The translations under genes and the position numbers were made by a program. From Paragorgia papillata (taxonomy: Eukaryota; Cnidaria; Anthozoa; Scleralcyonacea; Coralliidae), in the NCBI GenBank assembly GCA_035771165.1, contig JAWNZC010000322.1, forward strand, positions 10,305,001 through 10,369,000: 64,000 nucleotides of DNA, in the 5' to 3' direction. Position 1 is the first letter of the stretch; each line of letters begins with the position of its first letter. Below the pieces are notes generated by a model. That model was not told the origin of the DNA and did not search any database. It saw only the letters and a program-made list of their open reading frames with translations. Shown one piece after another: positions 53,126 to 64,000 of this stretch.

Positions 53126-55152
53126 TCTTTAATGAGCTGCATGGTAAAAAGTAGGTACGCAATATTATAAACATGCCCCCAAGTTTTACTTGAAGAGAAC
53201 TTGTAAAATTCAGATTTTTGTACGTACGAAGCCCAGATTGCTTATCTGGTGGGGAAATCCTAGCTAGAGAACCACTCTAGTGGTGCATTGAACAACCCAA
53301 TTTAACTTTTATCCACTGAAAATCAAAAGCGGGACAAAGGTTTGATATGTGATCAAACACTTGGATAAATTAAGCTAACTTTTACCTCAAACGTGTCTTA
53401 AAATACTGATTCATTTGACAACTGATTCATTTCCTGACTTGTTTGATCTTGAAACACTCGAAAGTTGTGTTTGATCTAATATAAAAGCACCTAGCTCGAA
53501 GTTGGTTAAAACACACTTCTCAACACTCTTAAGCTTAGTGTACGATGTATAACATCTCAAATGTATTAATAATTCATGAGGAAAACACAAATGAAATCAG
53601 CACCATGTCGTGGTTTGGATATCGGAGGAAGAAATTACATAAACTAAGCAAACTTTTACCTTGATTTTCTCTTAAAATACTGATTTGTTTGAGATGCAAT
53701 ATCAAACACTCGGAGGAGTATTTCATCAGAATATCCAAACACTTCGAAGTTTGTTCAAAAACTTCGGCTTCGCCTCGGTTTTCAACAAACGTCTCAGTGT
53801 TTGGATATCCTGATGAAACACTCCTCCTCGTGTATGATATACAGTATTACATGTACATGCAGTAACATGACCAGTGAGCACAACACACAATTCAACCAAA
53901 ATTAAACTTAAACTCACAAAGCGATTTTATCATTATAAATCTCATTATAAGACTTTGGTGTATATTGACAATTTCTTCCATAAAAGAAGAAAAGCTTTGA
54001 AACAGGAGACAGTTGAAACTTGAAGGCCCGACTTCTAGCGAACATTATAAACTGAATATATTTGCTTTTGTTTCCGATCAAGTATTTATTGCTGCCGAGC
54101 GCTGCGAGGCAGCACACTAATCTTGGCTTGGGTCCCTGTGCCTCGTGTCCAGACCTCTTTGCCGAGTTATGTAAATTCCATCGAGATGGATGTTAAGATT
54201 TATGACGTTTTGTGACGTAGCGTTTTGTGGCCAATAAAGGCCTGCGGTCAGCGGTCAGCTTGTTGCCAGCTAGGTACTTCAAGAACCACGAACATCATGT
54301 ATCAGGATAGGTTTGGAGAACTAATAGCCCTGCTTACACTGTAGCAAGGCCTTAATTTACTTCAAACTACAAAGACTTAGCTTAGCTATGCTTAGACCTG
54401 CTCAGCTATGCTTATTTATGTTCGTTCAGTAATGTCTTGCGCATTCCTTGTCGTATTTTTTGGTCGGTTGTAGTGTTTTTACTTTTGATCGTTTTCATCA
54501 GTCCGGCCTGAGATTCAGTTCTAATCTCAGGTTAAAATCCACATAAAATAATGATTCTGCGGCGGTCACGAGCTGTAAGGCAATTAACACAAATCTTGAA
54601 CCAACAGCGATACCAAGCCGCCTATATAGTTTCAAAACCGGCCTCGTGTAAACAAGAACTGAAATGCAAAACTCAGGCCAGTCCGAGTTCCAAGCACACA
54701 TCCTAAGCATAGCATATGCTTTGTTATGCTTAGCATGCTTTGTTATGCTTAGCTATGCTTTGCTAAGGCATTGTAGCTAAGGGCAAACTTGGGTGGAGTG
54801 GGCAAGGGGGTGTCATATTGGCCACGGACTACAGAGTTGCCTGTGGAGTATACGCTAAATGTTTTCTCCCATTCGAGGTAGCACTTCACTTGCGATAGTA
54901 ACTTCTAGTAGATTTTGTATATAGTATATAAGAAAAACAACCGTTCACAGTTTTGAAATATAAACTGACCAATGAGAAAAACCAATGAAAGAAACCGTTC
55001 CAAGAAGACAAGATTTGCAAAGTAATAATTAACACTTTTCAAAAATCAAAACTGTCATCGAGAGATCAACTAAAATTCACTAGCTTTAACGATAGCTGTC
55101 GAGTATGACGTAAGTGAGGTCCAAGACAACGACAATCAAGCGCCCTGCAAGC
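53126..55152. repeat. Non-coding with fold-back family D at about 53560-53840
   Basis: 53704-53840 is palindromic (ATATCAAACACTCGGAGGAG against its inverse ending GTATGATAT; centre CTTCGGCTTCGCCTCGG). The region from 53560 shares words with 11660-11960. 54370-54770 holds repeats of TTAGCTATGCTTTG-like words. No gene was recognised. Confidence 0.65.
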
Positions 55153-55361
55153 TGGCCTGGTACCCTGGCCCAATCAAAGAATATGGGCCAGGTAACCACT
55201 AAAGACTTCTGCTTTCCTATTGGTTACAATTTCACGCGTTTTTATTGGCTATGAGTAAAACTGCAATCGTCATAAGTGGATTTAGCCCTGATGACGCGAG
55301 AATGAGATTAGTGGTTACCTGGCCCGTATTTCTTTTGAAATTGGGCCAGGGTACCAGGCTA
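55153..55361. mobile_element. MULE-type MITE C, third copy (209 bp)
   Basis: Ends T(G)GCCTGGTACC and GGTACCAGGCTA; CCTGCAAGC is duplicated at 55144-55152 and 55362-55370. Interior words GATGACGCGAGAATGAG match the copies near 49.6-49.9 kb. Confidence 0.95.
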
Positions 55362-55392
55362 CCTGCAAGCAAGCAAGCAAGCAAAACGCCGA

Positions 55393-57515
55393 CTTAGTGG
55401 CTCCCGCTGACAGGTCAGCGGTATAGTCACAAAAAGGAGCACTTAGTCGTCGATGTTCCATATATAATACCTTAACATTTTTAAATCGTAAACCGGTCTA
55501 GTTGAATTGAAGGATTGTGAATAAAAGAGCGGGTTACATGCAAGCTTTGCACTCGTAAGATGGTTTTATGCAACTTTTTGCATCATTATATATTTAATAT
55601 ATTCCATAGCTAAAAATACTCAGTTAAATGTCCTAATAAGTCTTAATTTCTTTTGAGAACTATCCAGTATAGCCATTCACCATGCATGGTCAATACATTT
55701 TCCCATGCTATCTTACTAAGATGTTACTGAGAACCAACCTAAAGAACCGAGTATAATATGTTTTATTCAGTTTAACCCTTTCCCTACTAGGTCGCCCAAA
55801 ATCGGCCATGCACTTTGTTATGTGAGAACCCCTAGGAGGGAAATGGTTAAGATACGTGCTGCAAAATTCGTGTGACACGCGAACTAGCCTTTGTAAGCTG
55901 AAAACAGCTAGTTCTTAGTTCTTACGTAATACTATACTAGCGCTGTTAAAATTTTAATTATATTCATGTAAATATGCCGGTGTACATACGTGCTACTCAG
56001 TCCAAAATACTGATCCTAATTGTCAAAACAGCTGCTGATAACTCGAGTATTTTAAAATGTAACGACGAAAATATTATAACATTCATACAAAAAAAACCAG
56101 CGAGAACCTGAACCGTAACAATTAAGCGTCCAAAAGCTAAAAATAATCGGGTTTAGTTGAGAAATAAAAGAAATGTACCAATTGTTAAGGACAGATTGAA
56201 AGATAGTCAGGGTTTTTTAACTAAGCCGCTTACTTTAAGTAGTGAACTTAAATCGTAAATTTGTATCTTAAAATATTTGTATTTTAACGCAGGAAAATAA
56301 TTCCTTCTAAACGAAAATTGAAGCTTAGATATATTTTGTCAAAGATTTTTTTATCAAATATTTATTTTTTGTTATTTTTAAAACGTATTGACCTGCGCGA
56401 CGTGACTTGTGTGACAAGGTGGAGCGGACATGCACGATATTGGCTGGACAGACGCTTTACTTTCGTCAGTTTGTTTGTAACTTTATAGTTTTAAATTTAC
56501 TATATATACTGTAAGTTTTGCTAGAATTATCAGTACGGATGTTTTTACGAATTTTGGGAGTGCGCGACTTTGGCTTTAATAAGCATGTAGTTAATATATC
56601 TTAAACACGTAGCCTACACACTAAATTACTTTGGCAGCTGGGGCGGCATATGATAAGAAAGTTGTAAGACGTTGTAAGCTTAGGTTGCAGTCTAATGCAC
56701 GGGAAAACAGTGAATTTGATTGAAAAAATAATTATGCTTTTTGGCATGTATAATAAAAATATATTTCATTTTGTGATAGCAATTCAATGCTTTTTCGGAG
56801 TGTTTTTTAGTCTAACCCACGACTCTCTATCCAATATTCATGAGAAATTTAACTCTTTAAATACTTAGACGTGATAGGTGTCAAATAAGTTTTAATGCTT
56901 TGCACATGTAATTATTGTTCAGAACATCTGCATTATAGGAAGTTCCACGACGCTTAATACAGAGGCCTAATATATACCTGAAAGGAACGCTATATCAGAA
57001 TCGTATGTTATTTGATTTATAATCATTGGTTTTCCTGTGGTGTAAAGAAAAACAAATTGCATGGTAAGAACTTTTGTATATCATTGCATGCTCAAATGGT
57101 AGTGCTACTCAAACTTATAAAATTATACGAAAAATTAAACTGATAGCTTTTGCATGCATGGTTCGGAATTGAACAAATAATATAAGTAAATATAATAATA
57201 TACGAAATAATATGGCAATAAACAAGGGAGGCATGGGTGGCATTGACACAACTACAAAATGTTAGCGCGCTGCCTCTCGTCGCTGATTCTAAGGCCGGTA
57301 GAATGGAGTAGGTGACCCACTTAGCTTCGTCCAAGTAGAGTTGTTAGTTCTCTCCTGTTCCTCGAAGGTTTTCTTCCAGATTCTCTAATTTTCCTCCCGC
57401 AAAATCAACACAATGGTTTATCTCTAGTTCAGAAATTCTACGAACTAGTGTCATCATGGGGAGAGGGCCATTGGGTTATCAGTTCTATAAAGACTGTCAT
57501 ATGTTTCCCTTAATA
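55393..57515 (-). repeat. 2.1 kb repeat, copy 2 (inverse of 32358-34479)
   Basis: Matches copy 1 end to end in inverse orientation. It differs by an ~85 bp insertion at about 55768-55853 bounded by TTAACCCTTTCCCT and AGGGAAATGGTTAA, itself a small MITE absent from copy 1. The 80-codon minus frame at 57092-57334 is also partly present in copy 1 but interrupted there. Confidence 0.85.
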
Positions 57516-59321
57516 AATATATTTAATATATGGCTGGGTTTGATTTCCGGTCCGTATATACGCAAAACGGCGCATGCAGATTGGTTCCTGAGCGGTTGGG
57601 ATTTTACGATATTGACCTCCGGGTCAATACGCTTTTTTCTCGGCCCTGCAAGTTTTGGCGAGAACATTTCTGAGTTGATTTGAATACAAATAAAAGAGAA
57701 CTGGTTATATTTATTCAAATATTCTGAACAATAAAATGTGCCAGAACATTGCTGCTGGTTTTCTTTAAGCTGTTTATCTAAAAACACGACAAATAAAAGC
57801 CGAACTGGTGTAAACAAGAAGGCCAAGTAGCGACACGAGTTTACAGGTCAAAAGTTAACAGGTAAGGTAAACAGCATACTCCGAACTGAAGCCAGTGCTA
57901 TAAAGCAAAATACTTACATGTAGATCCTATTATCCTAGCTTCTTGTTAAGCCCAAGTGCCATTAAGCTATATAAAAAGAAAATTAAGACAAATATCAAAC
58001 ATGCTATTTAGTTTCTAATAAATTAAACCCTTATTTTTTTCATGCATTTACTCACATATACTTACAATAGCATCAGTTGTTGCCATTACATATCTGTTAA
58101 ATGAAAGAGAAAATAGAGAACACATTTAGTTCTTGAAACCTGGTTGGGGTTTTTCCGCCTGAATGTTCGTTGACAAAGCTAAATATTTCATCCTTTTCTT
58201 GTCTTTTTCCTGAAACATTTCCTGTAAAAACCAAGATATTTTCCTTGCAGCACTGCATCATGCTGTTGTGCAGTGTATTTACATATTTTTGATGCATTTT
58301 TTGCTAAATGCTTATTGTATTTTTTAACAGAAATTTTGCAGTCATTTGGCACATCTAAAAGGAAATCTTAGGGGCTGTTTACATTAGTTGACTCAACCAA
58401 GCTCCTCTCATCAAAATTTTTCATAATGGCTGCAAGAGAAGTTTAATTTCAGTTCTCTTACAATTATTATGTACACTGATATGAAAGGAATGTTATTACC
58501 TGCACTGAAAGATGAGTCCAAATGGCTACAGGTACAGATGAGCATCCTGGAGCATGCTAGCTAGTCCTAAATTTCTTGGCTATCTGATGTGATATTCCCT
58601 GTAAATGAAAGGACCTTAAATTAGAGTAATGTACTGTGTAAAGCTTTGAAATTAGCTATTTTAATAGTGATGTGTAAATGGTTTTAAGTATTTAATATTG
58701 TATTGTGATTTGTGAATTTCTAACATGCAATGTTATAAAAAAATACTTTTTGGAAGTCTCCATGCACACCCCCCCCCCCCCCCCCCCATCTCCTCTATGC
58801 ATGCATCTAACCTTGGGGCTGATCCATATTTGTTTCTTGCATAATAATATACATGAAAAAACATCTCGATTGTGATTGGCTGATTCCAGTGCAGTTAATC
58901 CCAAACAACAGTGCAGAATTGTGTTATCACAGTGCAAAAATCTGTAATCACAGTGGAAAAATCTGTAATCGCAGTGCAAAAATTTGTAATCACAGTGCAA
59001 AAATCTGTTATCACTAAGAACCAATCAAATTGATTGTACAGCGGATTTTTCCCGACACAAAATAAACAAAGATGGCGGCCAAGATTCGGCGGTTTTGGGG
59101 ATAATTTGTTCAAATTTGAAGCTAGTTATCCTTTAATATTGCCAAGTGAAGTACCTACAAGAAGACCAGAAGCTTCTTTATGCCTCGATTAAACGTTTTG
59201 AAGTAGTAAGGAAGCGAAGCGTTTTTTAACAAATAAATATGCGAGGAGTGGACGGCTAAACACGTACGTTAAAATGTTAGTACAGTTGTTTTGAACATTT
59301 TTTCATGTATATTATTAATAA
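57516..59321. other. Mostly unassigned; tandem ~21 bp repeats and poly-C
   Basis: A C run lies at about 58767-58787. 58915-59015 repeats CACAGTGCAAAAATCTGTAA about five times; the Cys/Asp/Tyr-repeat frames there are artefacts. One possible exon is listed separately at 58140-58221. Confidence 0.45.
58140..58221 (-). CDS. Possible isolated exon (tentative)
   Basis: Between an acceptor TTTTTACAG and a weak donor GTTTCA the minus strand encodes NVSGKRQEKDEIFSFVN and SGGKTPTR, a plausible polar composition and free of stops in a longer frame (58097-58297). No partner exon or family was recognised, and the donor is poor. Confidence 0.2.
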
Positions 59322-59484
59322 GTAATAGCATGGTTTCTCGTGCAATTTGAAAAAACATGCACTCGTGAGTTTTTCAAATACTTCAAATAGCACTCGTCCT
59401 TCGGACTCGTGCTATTTTGACAGTATTTGAAAAACTCACTCGTGCATGTTTTCTTCCAAATTGCACTCGAAACCATGCTATTAC
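59322..59484. repeat. 163 bp palindromic element
   Basis: GTAATAGCATGGTTTC at the left is inverted at 59484; the stem turns at CACTCGTCCTTCGGACTCGTG. Arms of ~75 bp with few mismatches. Confidence 0.9.
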
Positions 59485-60575
59485 CTATACTTATGTGAAA
59501 TGCAATGCAAAAACTGACAAAACACCCACATGCACCCTGCCTCCCAATAGGTTGAACAACTATTAACCTCCTTCAGAATGGCTGATTTTCTTCCAAATTG
59601 AATATAAATAATCTTCCACACCTCATAGAAAAATGGCTGGACTGAATTTTATTGTTTGGCATGGTTTGCCAAGGAATCATTTTTAATAGTATTATATAAT
59701 CATTTTTAATGTGAAAAGGCATTGCGACAATTAATATACCTACCTCTCATTTTTGACAAAAATGTGGTCTATTATGAAGGTGGTCCAAAAACCCAACAAG
59801 TGAAATTATTATGGGGGCCACTTTTTAATATGGTCAGCTATGCATAAGCTTGAAGCTATAATGCTCTGATGATTGCAACTCATAATCAGGTAAAAAATAT
59901 TAAATAGGAATATAAATCATAGTTGTTAAAAAGTATGTGGAGTTAGTCAATGAGAAGGGTGCCAAAATATGTCAGAAGAAACTTATTTTCTACTATTAGT
60001 ATATTTCTTACTATAATATTAAACATATTAGTTATTTGGATAGTTCACACTCACCTTTATTTAGTTGAAAAGAAAACCACTTTGTCTTTGAATAGAAAAA
60101 GTAAAAAAAAATACTTCCTTGCTGCTGACACCATAACTTTTTGTGGAGCAGTCCATCTTTGATTTCACCTTTTATTAACCTCTTTACAATCTTTGTGTTT
60201 CTTCGTATTTAAAAGAAAACAGAATCCACTTCTTTATAGTTTTCATAATAGCTTTCTGTCAGTCTTCGCCTGTCAAGAAAACTGTCTTTTTTTCATCTTC
60301 AAGACACTGTAAATCCACACGGGTTTTGGTACATATTTTGAGCGACAAAACACTTGCAGAAAGATGCCACAACTTGAAATTAACATTGAACTATTATATT
60401 TTTGAAAAGACGTGAAGTTTTGAGTGCTTTAATTGAGAATTCGGCTCTCTTCTGTTCGTTTTTCCATGCCAGATATTAAAAGCGTTCACTTCCTTCCCCC
60501 TTTCTTTTATCGCTCACGAACTGATTCGCCAAAATAACCGCGAGAAAATCGCGTGTGCATACAGTTCATACGCTA
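59485..60575. other. Unassigned 1.1 kb
   Basis: No gene or repeat structure was recognised; the 70-codon frame at 59950-60162 has no family resemblance. Confidence 0.35.
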
Positions 60576-61172
60576 TTTTTGTCCAACAACACTATTCACG
60601 CCTGTTGAAACAACATTGAACAACCATGTGAATCCAACAGTGTTGTTCATGCATGATACAACAGGTTGTTATGGCATGATGTAGTAACAGTGCTGAACAG
60701 CCATGTCAGTTATAACAACAGTGAACAATGCTGTTCTAACAGTGTTGTTCTCTCCTGTTCCAACAGCCAGGAACAGCTACTGTTGCTTCATCATTACTGA
60801 ACAATACTGTTGGAACAATGTGTACACAGCCAAAAATAGCACAGGTTGTTGCAACAATGATGGCTGAACAGTACTGTAACAAGGCGGCTATCATGCGTGA
60901 ACAGCACTGTTGAACCAACAGTATTGTTCATCATTGTTCCAACAGCATTGTTCAGCAATGATGAAGCAACAGTAGCTGTTCATGGCTGTTGGAACAGGAG
61001 AGAACAACACTGTTAGAACAGCATTGTTCACCGTCGTTATAACATGGCTGTTCAGCACTGTTACTTCGTCATGCCATAACAACCTGTTGTATCATGCATG
61101 AACAACACTGTTGGATTCACATGGTTGTTCAATGTTGTTTCAACAGGCGTGAACAGTGTTGTTGGACAAAAA
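60576..61172. repeat. ~600 bp fold-back built of CAACAGTGTTGTTC-like words
   Basis: TTTTTGTCCAACAACACT at 60576 is inverted at 61172; arms of ~270-290 bp are near-identical. Within each arm the words AACAGTGTTGTTC, TGTTGGAACA and GAACAAC recur every 15-30 bp, so the sequence is also internally repetitive and self-complementary at short range. No protein. Confidence 0.9.
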
Positions 61173-62457
61173 ATGGCAGACGTAATAAAATAAGTTATTT
61201 TTGGCAGTATAGATGAAGGAATCATGAGGAGAATAAGTGTGAATATTAAAGTGTCTAACAAGCAAAATTATCCTGCTATTTGTCATTTTGGTGTTTTCGT
61301 ATTATATTTTATATTCCATACGCTCGTCTTTCAGGATTTTTACAGGATTGTATTCGAATGTTGAAAACGATATATACCGTAGAAACAAATGGTTTATTGG
61401 TTTCATCCTTGTTAACGTCGATATTTTAATTAGGCACCAAGTGCAGGATCTGGGCTTGAAATTCCTCATGGGCCATGGCTTCATTCACAGCAAACCAACT
61501 TTATTTCAGGTATTAAATATGGTTAGATGTTTATATACTGTTACTTTGCAGTAACATTTGTTAATTTGTATTTAGAAAGATTTATTATTGCACCGTTGTA
61601 TAAATGCAAGTATATTTTTAACATTTAATTTAAAGAACTGAGCTACAGCATTTAGCAAATATTTGGAATGATCACGTTTGATTTTTAGTTTCTTTTTAAA
61701 TTATTTAACTTATATTCAGTTCTTTTGAGAACTTGACAGATTTTTTTTGTATTTAGGACTATGATCTTTTGAAATGTTCGCAGTTGTCTATTAAATAATA
61801 AGAAAACATTTCATGGGTTATATATAAATGATTGCTGACTTAAAAATAGACATTAGACAATGTTTATATAAACTCTTTAGCAAAGAATGCAAATTTTATG
61901 CCACTGATGTCACATAATGTACCTCGGCCATTTGGATTTTTTTCAATTCTATTTCACCTTAAAAATCGAGTTCCAATGAAACCAATTAACTATGTAAAAG
62001 ATAACCTTGTGATTTCTGTACTGTAAATTGTCTGAGTTGCCCTCCCATATTTGTACACTGCAATATTTCAATGAATAATTTAATATGATATTTGAAACAT
62101 TAAACAATACTGGTTAACATACTTAACTCTTCTTTGGAGTACAACCTTGTGATATTGAAAGCAACATTACAATTTTGACGTGCAAACAGTATACAAGTAT
62201 ACAACTGCAACTCCTTCAAGGGAAGTTGCTTAAATGACCTATTTCAAAATGTCAAACTTCACATAATATAACTTCATATTATACAAAGTGCAATATTTAA
62301 AATGATTGAGACTCTTTAGCAACTACTTGTCAAGCTGAATCATAATAAACATTCACTATAAAAATTGCAATGTTGCTGTCAATATTGCAAAATATTGTCA
62401 CTATTTACAAAAACATCAATGTTCATGTTACATACATGTAGCAACATTATTATTTAA
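61173..62457. other. 3' flank of the gene at the right edge; otherwise unassigned
   Basis: AT-rich and without recognised repeats. A word near 62363 (TTGCAATGTTGCTGTCAATA) resembles 5981-6005 but is too short to interpret. Confidence 0.35.
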
Positions 62458-64000
62458 TCACTCTTGGTGTGCCATTATTATGTCCCAGTCCATCTGGGTT
62501 GGTCCTCTGGGCCCGTATTTGGCATCTTTCCATGTGCAGTAGTTTATCCAGAATTTGTCATCCTTGCGACAGTCCTGGATGCCAACTGCTGCAATGTATG
62601 TTCTCTAAAAATGAAAGAAAGAAATTTATATAAACAATTATTAAGAATATTCAATTAAATACACTATGACATCTTTTGTTCTTTACTGTAGTTATACAGA
62701 ATCTGCTGACTGTTGTGATTGCTGTATAACAATATCAAGTTTTGGATGCACACCTCCTGTAGGGATCTAAACAAGCTTACCACAAGAACAGTTTGCTGAA
62801 AAACAGCTTTCTCCATTACCCCATTGAATTTTACTCCAAGAAGAGAGCATATCTTGGCAGACAGCTCTCTTGCTGATACATTTTCAAGGGCCAACCAACT
62901 TCCTATTGCCAATATCTGAAAAATTCAAACAATAGTATGTATAATATATGTGTGTGTGTGAAAATTGTTCATCTATTGACCCTTCTTCTCTCTTCAGTTC
63001 TCCAGTAGGTAATATATATATATATGTATATATGTGTGTGTGTGAAAATTGTTCATCTATTTACCCTTCTTCTCTCTTCAGTTCTCCAGTATGTAAATTT
63101 GGTCTTCTCTAATGCTGCTGCCAGTGACATTAACTCGTGTATTGGTAGTCCATATGGAGAATTTATGAATTCCTGTTGCAATTGTTGCTACAAGGGAACG
63201 AAAAACACCGATATTGCATTAGAACCCATGCAACCTTGCAACCCAAAGCAGTCGATCATGATGTGCCCTTTGGATTTTTATATTTGGATGGTGTAGATGG
63301 TGTCATATTCATTAGATTAGAGTGTCATTTTATTGGGGGTTTTTAAGGAATATGTATACTGTAGCCAGTTTTGACTTGATCTTTTTTATTTTTTTTATCT
63401 TTTAGCCAGCTATTTAACATTTTTATTATGATTATTAGCCAGTAGGGAAAAGGGACCTGATTGGTTTGGGGTATAATGAGATGTAGGTGTTTTAACCCTT
63501 TTGGTTTTTGGACCATTGGTACACTTCTTAATAAATAAAAAAGACAAGTAGTTTGAGTTTCTAATTATGTTTGTAGCAGATATATATAATACTGTAGTTA
63601 ATTAAAATCTTGAAAAAATGCTTATTTGTTTCATACAGTATAATTTATAAAAATTAGTTTATATTGTGTGAAATTAGGAGTGATATATCCAAGGACAAGC
63701 TTTTCGTTTATATACTAACAGTTTTGCTCTCGTTCGTCTTGACAAAGCGACCCAATTGGACATAGGATTTGGCTAATATTTTTGTCACGTTGGTCTAAAA
63801 ACAGTTGAAAAAAATAGGTTGGGAGGAGAACGTCTTGTTTTCTTAACAATTTCAATTGTAACCAATGCATAATTAACTTGTCAAAAATGAAACTACGATA
63901 CAGCATGTAAATTATACACTAACTCCATGTGAGGACTTCGCCAAATCAAAGTTTTTGTCTGTCAGTTGTTTGGTGACTTTAGCCAAACCTTTCTCCATTT
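62458..64000 (-). CDS. 3' four exons of an unrecognised host gene (partial)
   Basis: Minus-strand exons, all phase 0: A, 63924-64000 and beyond the window (KVTKQLTDKNFDLAKSSHG; donor GTTAGT); B, 63065-63187 (EFINSPYGLPIHELMSLAAA, ending TEERRR; acceptor CCTTGTAG, donor GTAAAT); C, 62781-62915 (ILAIGSWLALENVSARELSA, SLLGVKFNGVMEKA; acceptor TTTTTCAG, donor GTAAGC); D, 62458-62604 (RTYIAAVGIQDCRKDDKFWI, ending TQMDWDIIMAHQE; acceptor TTTTTAG, stop TGA). The joined frame has no stop over 158 visible residues and splice sites agree in phase, which makes a real gene likely. An ATG in exon A (63998) could be a start, but the gene may extend further. No known domain was recognised. Exon C looks helical. 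The donor of exon B is duplicated in the downstream intron. Confidence 0.65.
62940..63095. repeat. Tandem duplication with TG/TA microsatellite, covering the exon B splice donor
   Basis: GTGAAAATTGTTCATCTATT followed by GACCCTTCTTCTCTCTTCAG occurs at about 62958-63008 and again at 63041-63092 (with T for G), each led by a TGTG tract and separated by (TA)n. The second copy includes the last ~25 bases of exon B and its GTAAAT donor; the first copy carries the altered donor GTCAAT. Confidence 0.85.

Noticed and set aside
32358..57515. Calling the 25 kb interval a giant transposon outright
   Set aside because: No target duplication at the outer ends and no mobility gene clearly tied to the repeats; kept only as a hypothesis.
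58692..59113. ORFs with repeated HCDYRFLHCD and ITDFCTV units, resembling a zinc-binding repeat protein
   Set aside because: The Cys/His periodicity follows from the ~21 bp DNA repeat CACAGTGCAAAAATCTGTAA and appears in several frames.
61434..61508. Possible plus-strand exon ending CAG|GTATTA (KFLMGHGFIHSKPTLFQ)
   Set aside because: No convincing acceptor frame, partner exon or family; the neighbouring gene is on the opposite strand.

Overview
The window is eukaryotic and animal. It is AT-rich, has spliced genes with GT/AG introns, one clear conserved metazoan gene (mitochondrial TIMM8), exons of an immunoglobulin-domain protein, and a dense load of invertebrate-type transposons. The repeat families (DIRS, Penelope-like and Ty3/Gypsy retroelements, a Crypton-type recombinase, very many palindromic MITEs) and the TTAGG-rich tract fit a cnidarian, most likely an anthozoan such as a stony coral. 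That assignment is inference; nothing in the window proves the species.

Layout. 1-6600: a minus-strand DIRS retrotransposon carcass (gag-like ORF, reverse transcriptase, RNase H, tyrosine-recombinase remnant), broken by two nested insertions; one holds an inverted duplication of a PIN/FEN-nuclease-like protein fragment. 6600-8600: long inverted repeats, a (TTG)n microsatellite and a hairpin element. 8980-14033: two phase-1 Ig exons of one minus-strand gene; the intron between them holds a degenerate Ty3/Gypsy element with recognisable LTRs. 14360-16780: a fragment of one Penelope-like element (minus) abutting a second with a long open frame (plus, RT plus GIY-YIG). The stop codon of the second lies inside a candidate hammerhead ribozyme. 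17123-21426: a 4.3 kb element with ~60 bp TIRs, a perfect 10 bp target duplication and ~600 bp internal fold-back arms.

22884-27332: the most unusual unit. It is a 4.45 kb element with long TIRs, AG...CT termini and a 7 bp target duplication, carrying a minus-strand set of small decayed ORFs that look virus- or Polinton-related, and itself split by a ~980 bp near-perfect hairpin of (CTTATCTTCC)-type sequence. 27340-35725: mostly MITEs, palindromes and tRNA-like repeats. 32358-34479 and 55393-57515 are two 2.1 kb copies of one sequence in opposite orientation, 21 kb apart. 37577-39075: an intact two-exon Crypton/DUF3504-type tyrosine recombinase gene bracketed by two copies of the same palindromic element. 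41567-44409: a decayed transposase-like gene of a widespread uncharacterised family, interrupted by a hAT MITE with an exact 8 bp target duplication. 45881-46117: TIMM8. 48476-53125: a composite element holding a MULE-type MITE inserted into another copy of itself, each with its own 9 bp target duplication. 62458-64000: the 3' four exons of an unrecognised host gene on the minus strand.

Host content is therefore small (Ig gene, TIMM8, the gene at the right edge, perhaps one more exon near 58.2 kb). Everything else is transposon-derived or unassigned, with several independent layers of nesting that give relative insertion ages. All repeat alignments were made by eye, so percent identities are not given and boundaries are approximate unless a target duplication fixes them.
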